A DNA stretch of 64,000 bases from Cunninghamia lanceolata (GCA_027924645.1 BSBN01000047.1:9114001-9178000), one strand, 5' to 3'. Shown: positions 33,290 to 46,600, counted from the stretch's first letter. The notes: generated by a model from the sequence alone, not told the origin. Numbers and translations: made by a program.

Positions 33290-33545
33290 CATGCCAAAGG
33301 GGTTGTGCTTAAATGGCAAGGCCATAAGGTTCTCAAGATGGAGATCCATGTTCAAATCCCCATAGTGACATCTATAGTTGGAATTCCAAGTGGTGGCTCT
33401 TGGATTTTCATTGTGGCTCCTAAGTTGATTTGAGTTGATTTAGTAGCTTCTAAGTTGAATATGTTGAAGGGGAGGAGGTCCCCCTGGTGACCTCCACTAG
33501 TGTGGGGCTAGCCTAAAATAATCCCTCCTCGCTGATTAAAAAAAA
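33290..33545 (+). mobile_element. tRNA-derived SINE with TSD AGATCAA
   Basis: A 256-bp element flanked by 7-bp target-site duplications AGATCAA at 33283-33289 and 33546-33552. The head is tRNA-like, with an A-box-like region (TGTGCTTAAATGGCAAGGCC) and a B box TGTTCAAATCCCC near 33350, forming an internal pol III promoter. A tRNA-unrelated body with GGAGGTCCCCCTGGTGACCT (possible hairpin) follows, then a short A-tail at 33537-33545. SINEs depend on LINE machinery for movement. It inserted beside the fold-back repeat. Confidence 0.88.
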
Positions 33546-33552
33546 AGATCAA

Positions 33553-35377
33553 TGGTAATAAATAAAAGCTCTATATAATAAGCGGGAATTTAATATAGTA
33601 ATGGTGAATATAATAAAAGCCTATTCCTAAAATGTAATATTAATGGCAAATATGATTAATATTTGAAAATATATTATAAACTATGGTGAAATAATTGAAT
33701 TTAAAAGTTTAATAAATAAATTGTTGGTGAATTAAAACTTAGTTAATCTATAATTTGTAAAATCTGAGCGATTTGGCCCCCAATAATTGCAATATTTTTG
33801 CCAAATTCAAATTGGCAAATATGAACTATTCACCAATTGGTGAAGATTCGCTATTAAAAAATCATTGTTTGCTAGAAGCTTTATATCCCTTCCTCTAGGA
33901 ACATGATCACTTTTAGAAGATTGTAAGCCTCTTTACAAATCCCAATCCCAAATCCTCATAGTAAGGCTCTGGCCTCACCCACATAGAAGAGAAAGCTTCT
34001 GAAGCTTTCTTTCATACCAGTTAGTCTCCAATCTAGATATTCTATTTCCATCAAGTAGAGTACCCTAGAGCTAGAAGAGGAGAAGAAATTGTAGAATTAA
34101 GTTGGATCCTCTAAGGATTCCAATCATAGAAATTGCAAAGAATCTTCAAAGCTTCATCTGGGTTCTTTAATTTTAAAAGCACTTTTCATTTGAAGTTTTA
34201 TTTATTTTAGTAGTAATTAGATCATTTGAAACTGCCTAAGGACTGTAACAATTCATTGTTGTTTCTTACTCAGTTTAAAATTCACTCCCTTGGGTAGAGT
34301 TAGATTTAAATTACTTTTCATATCTTGCAAGTATACTAGAAGTTTCTTTGAAATCTTTTCTCAAAAATTAGGAAAATTCTAAAAAATATAGCTTATGTTG
34401 CATGCAAAGTCATATAGAAATAATTAGTTGCACATAGTTAATTAATTCATATTTTGTTTAAAAAAAAGAGAGAGAATAGGTTCTTTTCTACATGAATTTA
34501 GATTAGTACATTTAGTTAAAATCTTTCATCTTTCAAAAGCACCAAACAAGAAGACAAAATCTCTCAATATCATCACAAAGAATTCAATAGACATCAAACC
34601 AACCACTAACCAAAGCATGCATATCAACTTAAAATAAGTGATGAAATGTGCCAAAATTACCTTCCCTCTTAAGTTTCCTATCTCTCTCTTGGCATTTAAT
34701 TTCAAATCTGTCTAGGGATCAAGGAAGATTCAATTGAGCAATTTTGGATGAAATTAGAACAAACATACCTATTTAAGAAACCCCAACAGGGCAGGAAATC
34801 TAAGATCAAATAGAAATCCTAAGATAGATTCAAGAAAAAACAAGAGAAGGCACATAAGAGAAGAGTCTCGCTTAAGATAACTTGTTCTCTTAGATGAGCT
34901 CATCAAACTTATTGACACCAAAATTGAAATAATAACACTACAAAGGGAACATTCAAATACCTCAACAATTCAAACTTTAACCATCCCACATACAACCTTA
35001 CAAATTAATGCCATATGCAACCATTAGGCACTCCTTTCTTGCGAAGTGAGTGAGCCCATTGGTACAACCCCCACTCCATATAATCATATTGCTACCATCC
35101 ATGACATTTTACTACCACGTGAAGAGAGTAATCAATCAAATTATCCTTTTCTTAGTTGGATTTTCTCAGAAGAGTAGGAGTAATTTGATCCATGCCATCA
35201 GTAAGGTTGTAGCACGTGTGTCATTCTGAGCCCACCTTTTTAACTTTTTTAGTCAATAGATTCAAAATATCACAAAATTAGAGTACAGGAAAAACACTAT
35301 TTACAATTGCATGTGTCAGTAGCCTAAGGAATGTGTCAGAGATATGAATTATCAATAATAAAGAAAAGAGAAGCACA
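33553..35377. other. Unassigned DNA, no gene seen
   Basis: 1.8 kb of AT-rich sequence without coding signal, tandem repeat or recognisable element end. The last 100 bases may belong to the integrase of element D but are too decayed to read. Confidence 0.5.
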
Positions 35378-35928
35378 AAAGCAAAGGAGTTTGTAAAACA
35401 TATTAAGGAAGGGTACATAGAAGTAAGAAGTCTCTTGGAATGGATGAATGGTAGATATAAGGAGAGAGTAGACCATAAAAGGAGACATAAGGACATTATA
35501 GTTGGAGATGAAGTAATGGTGTATCTCAAGATAGAAAGATTTCTAGTTGGGATATACAATAAGTCAAAGATGAAGAAGTTTGACCCTTGCAAACTCGTCA
35601 AAAGGATGGATTCAAGAAATGCAAATGAAGTGGACTTATTAGAAGGTTTGGGTATATCACTAGTATTCAATTTATAGATTTACATCAATACCTGAAGGAG
35701 AGTTAGCAAAAGACAACATAGAATCCCAATAGAGGAGTCAGATGCCATAATAGATAATACAGAAGATTAAATTATGGACAATAGGATCAGTAGAAGCACT
35801 AGAAATAGGTAGTATGAAGAGTATTTGGTCAAATGGAGAGGCAAGCCTAAAGAAGACTCATCTTGGATTCCTAAGGCTAAGGTAGATCATCTTGGTTTCT
35901 CTCTAGCCCTTGGAAAGTGAGGGACTCA
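35378..35928 (+). pseudogene. Element D integrase C-terminus and chromodomain relic
   Basis: The frame AKEFVKHIKE leads into RYKERVDHKRRHKD, VGDEVMVYLKIERFLVG and YNKSKMKKFDPCKLVKR, the C-terminal GPY/F-type domain of a chromovirus integrase. After TAG at 35675 and further stops in the same frame comes a chromodomain (about 35765-35920): NRISRSTRNR, YEEYLVKWRGKPKEDSSWIP, FSLALGK. The tail ends in TGA at 35920. The rest of the element upstream is gone. The minus-strand ORF over the same stretch (35278-35670) is a shadow. Confidence 0.9.
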
Positions 35929-35952
35929 TTTTTTAAATCAACCTTGGGTCTT

Positions 35953-36558
35953 TGATGTAGGAGCATCCCATGGTGTAGGAGCAATATTTTATTTTACTTT
36001 GTTAATTTGCAAGTTTTGCATCTGCTTCCTAGTCATAACTAGTCACTACAAATTTTACCACATTTCCTTGCAATTACACATCTCACTTCATATTTGGAAA
36101 TATATGTTTTACACTAAGCCTATAATGTTACATTCAACTTTTAGGTGATTATAATCTTTGCAAGTCATAATCCACTTCCAAATTCATTACTAGGCATAAC
36201 AGAAAAACATCTAGTTTCATTATTCATAGTTTACAATAATTTTTTGAAGTGTGCAACAATAAAGGAACATATTTCAAGATACTTTGGACTGAGGAGAGCT
36301 TATGGTATGAGACACATCAATATTCATCGATCTGTCATTACCACATTCATTCTAGAAGGCCCCATCTCCATTTTGGCTGACTACATGTTATATTTCAAGC
36401 ATTGAGATTTGTGCCCTATGGCTTCCAATTGAAGTCATTCCTAAGGATAAGAGCTACTATATAATCACTTCTAATGATCATTTAGAGGGTAGTGAAGAAT
36501 ATGGAAAGATAATGCATGTATAGTTCAACATGGACTTGTATTGTCATATCATCTAAAT
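35953..36558 (+). mobile_element. Element D 3' LTR, truncated by element E
   Basis: TGATGTAGGAGCATCCC begins 25 bases after the chromodomain stop. It matches the start of element B's LTR (TGGTGCAGGAGCACCCC) at 14 of 17 positions, so D is a diverged relative of B. The polypurine tract is decayed. The LTR is cut at 36558, where E's LTR begins; its remainder would lie beyond the window. Confidence 0.7.
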
Positions 36559-37983
36559 TGTGAGACCCACCCTTGTGCATCTAGATTAGTTGCGTTTGTA
36601 GACCTTGTGGATGCAGACTTTCTTGACTCTATCCCTATATTTTGATTTGGTTAGATTAGTATGTTATGGTGTGACTATATCCTAATTTTAGATTTTACTG
36701 ATAATTATTTGACATGCAACATTCAGTTTTATGCTATTAGAGTTATTAGTTGTGAAATTATTAAATGGAATTGTTATGTGATTTTGATCTTGAGTTAGTG
36801 TTTAGAAATGCAGTTAAATTATAAATCTTATTAATGATGCTATGTGATTTTAATAATGTTTTAAATGATTATGCGATATCATGAGTGTATGCATTTTCCT
36901 TTCTTCCGCTATGATGTATATGTTGGATTAATCTGTTTGTTCAAGTGCGGAGGTGATTTTTCATGCCACAAAAAATTAGAGATCGATCCCACACCTAATG
37001 TGAATCTTGTGTTACATCGATCTAGTCCTAGGAGGGACCAAGATCATGTGTGAATTGTATGATGCTTTCGTAAATGTCTGCATTTTAATTATTTGGTTTA
37101 GGTTCCACCTCTTTTGTATTATTTACTTGAAGTGTTGTAAAAATGTGTGATTTAATATACACCACTTGGTGTCTTTTATTTTGATGGCCATTTTATGTGA
37201 TTTTCTACTTCCTAAGGTGTTTATTATGGGCTAAAATTGATCCTAGGTGGTACCCCTAGGGTATAGGGCCCATTTGAGCATGCCAAGCCCTAGGGTAACC
37301 TCTGTCTAGTCACTTTAACTTCAACCTGAAGTAAAGTGACGAAATTCAAATTTGAATTGGAGTGGAGGATGAGTCATGCATTCAAACATGATCCACTCCT
37401 ATTTCCAAGGCATTGATTCCCATCACCTTGAAGACTTGGGGAGTCTTCAAGACCCCCAAGTGTGTGGAACCCTCCTCCAATGCTTTCACACATGTGTGAG
37501 AGCATCTTGGAGTGAATGGGCCTCCCATAGAGAATAGGGTAATGACATGTGTCATTCCTTATCCTTTTAGAGCTAGAGCACATGTGGAGAGAGTGAGGCT
37601 AGGATGGATGGGAGAGTGACACATGTCACCTCCACATTCCATGATCCTTGTAAGTGGACTGGGAGGAGGAAGGAGAAGGTGACATGTGTCACCGTCTCAT
37701 TCCTCAAGGATTTGGAATGAAGCCTATATTACTTCCTCTTTGTGAGAGGAAGGGGGTTCTTTTACTTGTTTTTTTTTCTATTTTGGAGGTGTTTTGGAGA
37801 GTGAGTAAGTTTAGAGATCTTGGAAGGAAGACTTGAAGGAGGAGGTTGGAGAGCTCTTCTACAACTTTCTTCCATTATTGGGCTATCATAGGTAATCTTC
37901 AAGGCATGAAGCCTTTCCCATGTATTTAATTTTCTATGTGGTTGGAATTTCTTTATGTGTTTGTATTTTGTTTGGCGTTGTTG
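36559..37983 (+). mobile_element. Element E 5' LTR, segment 1
   Basis: It starts TGTGAGACCC, like TGTGAGGC in element A. Blocks at 36944-37055 and 37200-37375 align with A's LTR at 14597-14700 and 14870-15030 (shared wording includes CGATCCCACACCTAATG-type and CTTCAACCTGAAGTAAAGTG-type phrases). It is interrupted after 37983 by solo LTR F and continues at 39415. No gene. Confidence 0.85.
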
Positions 37984-39409
37984 TGATGTAGAGGACAAGG
38001 GGAAGATAGGCAGTTTTAATGAAGTTTGACAGTCCTAAACTAAAGGCTTACTTGATATTTGACACAAACCAACAAATTTCTTGGAGGCAAACATTTGGAG
38101 GGTTTATTGACACCTTGAATACACTAGACAAACCATCCCATGGGGTCTTGGGACTTCACACATGACACTTTCTTCGTAGGCTGCCCCAACTCCTTCTAGC
38201 CCTATTCCTTGGTCTGTTAGAAGATTACTTGAAATTTAGGCCCTTTCAAGACAAGATCATCATTGTTTGAGATACCCTTTTTGATGCCCTACAACATATC
38301 AAAGACTCACTATGGGTTGTTTTGTAACATGTGCCATTTTCAATAAGACTATCCTACTACAAAGAGCCCCAATTAGCCCAAAAATACAAAGCAAGTACCC
38401 TCTAATGGAGTCACAGTACTTTTTGACCCACTTGAACACATCAATGACATGGAAAAACTAAGGATTTCATGGGTTTTAAGGCCTCACAGTTGACTGTGCA
38501 ATTTTTGGACAATGTTGTTCCCTCTAAGATGCACCTAGCACATTAGTTTGCTAGGTTCTTCAAACAAACTCCTTCAAAACCAGTCCTTTACCCAAAAAAT
38601 TTTCATGACAAGAAAGAACAAATAGAATTAAAGCCATTCCACTAATCTAGAAGGGTTTTAGGCCAGTGGAATGGAATGAGAATGCATTATTGCAATCAAA
38701 ACCCTAAGGTAGGGTTTATCAACCAACCTATAGAAAAGTGACTAGAACTCTGTACTACACATGTTTCAAGACTTCAAACAAATTGCAAAATACTCTTGAC
38801 TCACCCCTCTTTCATACAAGCATTGTGGTCCTCTACAACTCATCCGTACCGTGGCAAGGTACGTACAGGAACAGGAAGATTATACAGAAAATAAGTAGAA
38901 AACTTATATTTTCTTTGTTTATTCCTCATTCCAATCACTTCTACTCCTACAATGGACATCTGCAAAGCGTTAAGAAGCCTGCATCAATGGTTGGAATAGT
39001 TGGAGGGGCAGTTTGAATTGGTGGGAGACTGGTAAACTATCTACAACCACTGCACTGCCCCTGTCTTGTTATTGTCTGCAACTAATTACAATGATTTGTC
39101 ATATGTATTGTGGTTTTTCATGACAAACAAGTCTTTCAAACATCATTACAAGGTAAATGAGCCTTTGACAAGGCATTAGACCTCTTGACACCTCCCTTAC
39201 ATGCCATAAAAGGCTTTACAAAACATGAATGTTATGATTGTTCCATTACACCTTATGACTGCCTCTTACAAACATGACATCAACATGATATCTTTTGGAC
39301 ATAGTCGTTATTACAAAACATGGGAAATGCTTTTTCAAAACCTTATACATAACAAACAAAGTATGAACAAAGCAAAGACAAGTAGAATCTCTGTGGGGCC
39401 CCTGCACCA
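37984..39409. mobile_element. Solo LTR F, TSD TGTTG
   Basis: 1426 bp inserted in element E's LTR. It starts TGATGTAG and ends CTGCACCA, an imperfect 8-bp terminal inverted repeat of the same type as element B's LTR (TGGTGCAG...CTGCATCA). The target-site duplication TGTTG is at 37979-37983 and 39410-39414. The surrounding E sequence joins smoothly across it when compared with 15640-15680 of A. No coding capacity, PBS or PPT is seen inside, so it is most simply a solo LTR; a small non-autonomous element is possible. Confidence 0.85.
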
Positions 39410-39414
39410 TGTTG

Positions 39415-40744
39415 GGAATTTTTATAGGGTGTTTGAATGAGACTACCATTCTTGGTGTGTCCATTCATGTGAGGGTGGGAGAGGAGTGAAACTCCTCGAG
39501 GTCACCCTCTTTGTATTGGAATATTGTGGCCTTGAGGGCAATTTAGAGAAGTATGGTGATTATTTTTATGGCATGAGTGCCTTGGAGTGATATATTTTCA
39601 TTGAGGTATTTTAGGCTTGAGACCTTGTTTTGGAGTATCATGAGATTTGGTTTTGTAGGAGTGAACCTCTTGAGTATAGAGAGTCCACTCTCCTACCCCT
39701 TCAAATCTATTTTTATGGATTTTGTGTTGTTAAATCTTGGTGGATGTTGTTCATCATGTTTGAGTGTTTGTATTATGTTGTGTTCGTGGTGTGTACCCAT
39801 GTGTGGATCGACCTCCTAGCTCGGGGGTGATCCTCTTTCGGATCTATGGTACAGTGGAGAGTAATTTGGTGGCTTGGAGTTTATCTTTGGGGTTTTTATT
39901 GCAGGTTGAGGTTTGAGTCCTTGGAGCTTGAATGAGGATTTTATCATTTCTATGTTGTGTATTTTATTTGGCTATTTGAAGTCATGGCCAAAGAAAGGCC
40001 TAGTTGTAACTTGTCAAAAAAGAGATACTACTCTCTCATTGTGTTATTGTTTTCAAATAATATTGATTGTTGTTCTTCTTTACTATTTTGGTTATTCAAG
40101 GAGAGATACATGTTGTTGTTTATTTCAGTCATGTTTTGTAAGAAAGAAAAATGTTAATGCATAATTCCTATGATCATTTATTGTAATAAATTGTATAGAA
40201 AGGAAAATAAAAGAGAAGCTTACATTATATGTTTAAGTTGTTGTTTTGAAAAGGTTGTTGTTTGTATCTTTGCAAAAGTTCTATGAGAAACTGTTGTCTA
40301 TGTGTATGTGGAGGAAATTTCTCTCTCCTTACTTTATTTAGTTCATTGAAATATTACTGTTTAAAGAAAAAAAAAGAGTGGTACGCTGTAATGTTCTTGT
40401 TATAGTTACAAAAATATATTTATGTAAATGTGAGCATAATATTGTAAAGAAAAGAGTTTCATAATTAAAATTGGACTTGCTGTGTAAAATCTAGATTTTG
40501 GTTGAATTCAAAAAAATATATATCTAGTTGTTGTTTTAATGTTGCTACAGATCAAAAAACAAAGTCATGAACATTTAGTTGGCTGATTTGTTACTGTATT
40601 TTAGTTTTGTTTTTTTTTTTTAAAAGAGGGGTTACCTTAGTTTACTGATTTATTCTTATAACATAAATTTCTTTTTAATTGATTTGTTATTGTTCATAGT
40701 ATATATATATGAGTAAATACCTTTTCCCTCATATTAGGAAACCT

Positions 40745-40781
<37 letters not shown>

Positions 40782-41944
40782 ACTTCATCCTTATGTTCTT
40801 TATATAAAATAAAGGGTATATTAATATGCTAGTAAAGGCAACCCTAACGGCACAGTTATTTTGTTGACTGTAGTTTTCTTTTAATAACAAAAAAAAATGA
40901 AATGATATTGGAGGCGGCCGCCATGGCCGCCATCCCCTCTCTTTTACTTTGCAGGAGTGTGGGGGGGTTGCTATTTAGTTTTGTTGTTTTCGGTGCCACA
41001 ACGACTATCGTTGGTACCGCTCCAGGCCGCAGCCATTCTCCCGCCAACGCCCACTTCTAGTACCCTTTGCGCAGCCGCCACCAGCCATTTCACAATCCTA
41101 CTTTTAACACACATTTTAATATATATTTTATTCAGGCATATATATATATATATATATATCTGGTTCTGACTCAGAACCCACAAAAAGAATAATAAAAGAT
41201 AATAACAATTTTAGTTAGAAAAAATAAAATATAAGGGATAAACAGAAACAAAAAAAAAATACTATATATACATCTGTTTTGGTTTTGAATCCATGGCTAT
41301 CTCTTGTTGAAAACCTGCAAACAAAAAAAAAACAAAGAGAAATGAGAGACAAAAGAGGGAAGAAAATGAAATGAAAATCAAATAGGGTTAGGGTTTTGCT
41401 TTCTATTCAATAGAATCTAATATAATATTAGAAAGGCAATTTTAGTGTTGTGGGGAGTAAATGGATGAATGAGGAATTCTTATTTGAAGTTATATATATA
41501 TTTTTATATATGTGTACGTGACTTTCTTCTCATCCCTAATTCTTAGGATGGGTTGTGTTTTAATACCTTTATATTCCTTATTTTTTTAAATTATTGAGTG
41601 GGGTGGTAGATTTTTTTTACTTTTGTTTTTTGCTAGAGATTTAATTTTGGAAAGAGGGGATTTGAGTGGGTTAATATATTTTTATTTATTTTTTACTTTT
41701 ATTTTTTGCTAGAGATTTAATTTTGAAAAGAAGGGATTTAGTGGGTTAATATATATTTTTTATTTTTTTTACTTTTCTTTTTTTTGCAAGAGATTTAATT
41801 TTGGAAATAGGGGATTTTAGTGGGTTAATATTTTTTTATTGTACTTTTTTTAATGGGTAAAACATTATCCTTGACTTTTAATTAATTTTAATAGGTAAAT
41901 TTTAAAGGAGTTTTAAATTTAATTGACCTTTGCATGTAAGTTAT
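39415..41944 (+). mobile_element. Element E 5' LTR, segment 2
   Basis: This resumes E's LTR after F. 39450-39550 (GAGGAGTGAAACTCCTCGAG, GGCCTTGAGGG) aligns with 15715-15790 of A, and 39640-39850 aligns with 15895-16100. The GC-rich block with GCCGCCATGG repeats (40910-41090) and the gene-like AACAAAGAGAAATGAGAGA region (41330-41400) correspond to 16910-17620 of A. Short TA microsatellites lie at 40754-40778 and 41142-41158. It ends at 41944, where solo LTR G is inserted with TSD GTTAT. Confidence 0.85.
41610..41840 (+). repeat. Tandem array, 3 x about 77 bp, in element E LTR
   Basis: GCTAGAGATTTAATTTTGGA recurs at 41632, 41708 and 41786 (the last with GCAAGAG). Each copy is followed by GGGATTT-AGTGGGTTAATAT and a T-rich tract. 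It is not present in A's LTR. Confidence 0.9.
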
Positions 41945-42590
41945 TGTAACACCCCGCCATGAAACTTTAGAGAACAACACATTTATGCTATATGCAATAG
42001 GATAATTTTTTTTTTTAAAGATAGAAATAACAAAGTAATATTAACACATCATTTAAACTAACGACTTGTCCTCTAAGATATCATGGTTGCATTACTTGAC
42101 AAAACAATTAACATAATCTAACACACATCATGAATTAACATCAGTAACTCATTGTAAACCTAATGCACTAATTCAATAAACATTTACATCATATAAGTAT
42201 TCATCAGGATCTAGTACATAGTCACAATTTCTCTCGACATATAAATACAACATTACATTGTTACATTATCATTTTCTGAATACATATGAATACATACATA
42301 ATGAATCATCTGATACACAAGATAGCACATGAGCATAATAATTGTCTCCATAAATAGATACACAATCTAAATCTACTACAGGAGTTACCACCTTCTTGCA
42401 CACGAACAAAGTCAAGGAAAAACCAATGGAGATAAAGCACATCCACCTGACCATGTGGAACCCTGAGGTCCACCCCCCGTACTAGGAGATAACATAAGGT
42501 CCCAAAATGTCATACAGTCAGGTAGACAATTGCCTAACAAGAACAAAGACCAAATAAGACTCCATTACAACACATGACAACACCACAAGC
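41945..42590 (-). mobile_element. Solo LTR G, left segment, TSD GTTAT
   Basis: It starts TGTAACACCCCGCC at 41945, preceded by GTTAT (41940-41944); the matching right end GGGGCACTACA is at 62788, followed by GTTAT (62789-62793). The segment is a diverged relative of the left end of element H's LTR: both contain GACCATGTGGAACCC, AGGTCCACCCCCCG and a shared TCAGGTAGAC phrase. Strand is given by analogy with H. It is interrupted at 42590 by H. Confidence 0.9.
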
Positions 42591-43352
42591 TGTAATGCCC
42601 GCCTTGAGCGCCTTAAAGAATACACACTTTTGCAATATGAAACAGGAAATTTTTTTTTTTTTAAAAGATTAAATATTGATAACATAACTAATTACAACAT
42701 ATTCTCTAAGGGTCCAAGGCTGCATCACTTAACAAATCAACTAACATAATTTAACATACATCAACAACTGATCCAATCCAAAGCATAATTCATCAACTGA
42801 TTCATATTCATTGCATGTCGACAAATAATGTAATACCATCTACATAATTAAGTACACAACTGATATGCTTTCCTTACACATGAGTACATCATGATATCAC
42901 CATTTGTAGACTACATCAGAATTACATACACAATAAATGTTCTGTTACACAAATCTGGTACAAGGTTATGCACTTACATCTTCATCAACTGGTACAAGCA
43001 CAACTGAAACAAATCTTTTTCTGCATAAGATCCTGACAAGAGAACCAATGGATAAAATAGCTCTTCCACCCGACCATGTGGAACCCAAAGGTCCACCCCC
43101 CGAGCTAGGAGTTAACATGAGGTCCCAAACACTGACAGTCAGGTAGACGAAGAACAAACAAGAACAAAGGACGACCAAACGCCAATACAACACATGGCAA
43201 TATCAATACAACACAACATAACTTAACTTAACTTTCACTTTCACTTCCACTTTCACTTTCACTTCCAGAGGCGACACAAAACAAACGAGGAGAGACCGAG
43301 CAAGGAATGCTAGGTTGTAGTAGGGAGAGTGTCATCGCATGGTCCTAACATG

Positions 43353-43668
43353 GGTTATCCTGACAGCCTCTCACTAGGCGCCGGCCCCCATCTATGGTTA
43401 TCCTGACAGCCTCTCACTAGGCGCCGGCCCCATAGGGTGACACATGCGGAATCGACCTTCCTTTCATGAGGACAAGGAAGTCAATCATGCCGACCAGGCC
43501 TTCTCTACCCATCCTTAGTCTAAACAAGCACTACAGGCCATGGGAGAGGAATCCATTAATCTTATTAGTGTGAAATCTACCCTTAACCCCCTAATTCATT
43601 TTTAGGTTATCACTTGATTAATCTACTTCCAACGGGTTATCCTGACTGCCACTCTAGGCGCCGGCCCC
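43353..43668. repeat. Three-copy GGTTATCCTGACAGCC...GGCGCCGGCCCC module
   Basis: Two identical 36-bp copies (43353-43388 and 43396-43431) and a shorter one (43635-43668). The same trio recurs in H's other LTR (51454-51489, 51497-51532, 51736-51769) and, although the surrounding sequence has diverged, in solo LTR G (57525-57560, 57568-57603, 57806-57839). GGCGCC is itself palindromic. On the transcribed minus strand the trio lies in U5, about 0.75-1.1 kb before the PBS. Confidence 0.9.
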
Positions 43669-46600
43669 ACGTTGAAAGCCACTCTCCTTCCTAACACCTA
43701 GTACACCTTAAAACATCATGCAAGACATATAACAATACACGTAAATGAACACTGCAAGGCATAAACCCTCTTGCATCAAAATAGAATCATAACATCAATT
43801 GTTATCCAACACTTTTAATCATTACAATACTTAATCCTTTAACAGATTTCAGGTCTCTCCATACGACAAAACGGCACAATAAGATCACAAGTGGTTGGAT
43901 ATTCCATCCTGAGATTATTACTTTACAAGACACAACATTCAACCTTGACAGAACCTCATTATACTTCATACTTTGTTTGATACACATAAACGCTATTACA
44001 TCGTAATTACAACATCAACAATACACAAGCTGCAAATACTCAACAATGACGACTTAGCCTCTGGAATTCGGGTTTGAACAACCTTAAATTGACTCATTAC
44101 AACACCAATCAATTCAGTTCAAAATTTAGGAGATGAAATACTATCATTCATTCTCAGTCCAATGCAAACAGCTTCTGAAATAAAATCAACATTATATTAC
44201 AACAATTAAATTAATACCTTGCAACAAAATCTCTAACTAATCTTTATTTTGTTTCAAAAGATAGATAAATTGATTAACTAAAACATTACAATAATAATAA
44301 AAGAACCACTTAATTTCTGTTTACCATTTGACACTTTCATAACGATACGATCTTTATATACTTTCCTTCAATCTTGTCCAATTAACTTTATTCTATAAAG
44401 GATAATAACGCTAGGAGAGATATCTTACGACTGAACGATAACTACACGAGGAGAGTTCAATCACGAAATGTTTGTTAACCTTCATACGGTCTTACAGACG
44501 TTCTAGCGAGCTCCACCAAATAGATTCTTTTATGATGATTTGAAGATGTTTCTGAAGTTGATCCTATCCGTGGTGATATAACTTCTCAAGAGAACAATCG
44601 TAAATGCGCCCTACGCGAACAGCTTGAGATATTTTACTACTGCGATGTAAAATTGCTATTGACTATTTTTCCATAGAAATGGATAGCATCAGACCTTAAC
44701 CAGTCATTTCTGACAGACATTGACATCTCAATCATTTTGTAGGATTCGACAGTTGATTTCTGTATGTACTCAGTTGAATTCCCTCGCTGCACTGGCCTTC
44801 GGAGGAGCGCCAATCTACATCTTCGAGATATCTTGCTAGGTTTGTGTTGGTAGAACCATTTATTAACAGAAGGGACAAGACAAATACCGAGGCTGTGTTT
44901 TTCATCTCATCGATATAACTGGTAAATCTGCATACCCTAAACTTTAATATTTGAGACCACAGTTAAATCTACGGTGATTGAAGGGTTGTGACAGCTAAAA
45001 TACACAAGATGGCGATTGGCTGGTAATAGCGTTCCAGCAAATAGGACATAACGTGTTTCAGACAATATCCTCCAGATTCACTGTGAGGGCAGTAGTGAAC
45101 GATGCAAAACAACACAACAACACTAGTCAATGAATTTGCTCAAAACAAGGGCGATCTTTCCCGGATGATTATAATTCGCTCAAACTGATAGTAATCAGCT
45201 GTTTGCAGGCCAGCATAACTTCAATCACCCTAGCTATGGAGTGGCTGGTCAGATATAACACTAACTTTAGATTTTCATGTTTTGCAATGCAGGAATCCTA
45301 ATTTATTAATACAAGCAAATTATAAGGACGGCAGTTCGATAAGTTCTCAAATGGAATTGTTAAAACAGATTATAATATGGCTGGAACCAATTATTAGATA
45401 ACAGTTACGGGTGAGAGCAACTTTGACAACTTTTACAGCAGATTGGTTGAGTGACGCAGATTTAATGATCTTAGCAGTGGTGGTAATTGTATATCTGATG
45501 ACACATCTTAAGTAGATATCCATTTCGCTCTCCGATCTTTGCGAAATTCAATTCTACAAATGCAAGTGTGTAAATGCTATGAAGCATTGATTCTAATTAA
45601 GTGACAGCTATTCAGTGGTGGAGACGAATCCATTTAGGTGTCAAGAAGCTGCTCGTTATAGGTTACTAACAATTTTCTGAATGAATCTCTGCATTGAATA
45701 TGTTTACATGGAACGTCTAGTGTCCACATAATCACATGGCACCTATTGTGTTTTTAATACCATTTTCCTGTGGTGCTTGTTTACATTGGCCTTCCTAGTT
45801 GTTGCATAACTTTATCCAAGGAGTAAGATGTATTCTGGAGAATGGCGTTATGGAAGCATTATCACTATTAGTAATAGTTGATAGAATACAGTATCATGGA
45901 TCAGAAGGGTGGACTTAGAGATAGCACTAGAGGGCGACCATTCTAAAACCACCGAATATCGTGTTATTGATGTTTAACTTTATTTATGTGGATCATTGTC
46001 TGTGCGCTAAGAACAGAGTTCATTCCTTCCTATAGCACATCTCCAAAAGCCGTCGGCTGGATACTGCATGACCAAATAATTAAATTATTTGTGATAAGCC
46101 CACGATGCTCAAAACAATCTGCAAAGTTTTCTGCGCTAAAACAGAATCTTAGATAATCACTCTACCCAAGCAAATATAGTTTGACAATGGCAAATCAAAT
46201 TAACAGAGCATCGTCATTATGTTTCTGTCATCAATGTTAAAGCTAAACCCCTCTATCCTACTCACCGGGCATGCTCCAGAGCGATGGACGAAAACAGGTG
46301 CAAGCTTTCAGCCTTTTTAATGGCAACCTTTATTATAAGGCTATAGTTTTGAAAACAGAACATCTAGAATCCGTTGCATATTCTTGGCGCGAGTTATCAT
46401 TGACATGGTCCTTTTGTCTTGGATAACAGTCTACAGATGTAAAACAGTCACCAAGAGTGCTGTTCAAAATGGGGAATCATCGTATTGATCTTATGTAGGA
46501 AAGGTGAATGAAAAGGATTCAAAACATTCATTTAAAACAATGATAATAAGGCAGCGAAACTAACTAAGAGCATTACCTCCCTATCACACCCTGGCGTTGC

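Noticed and set aside
35278..35670. 130-codon minus-strand ORF
   Set aside because: It is antisense to a recognisable integrase C-terminal domain on the + strand and has no motif of its own.
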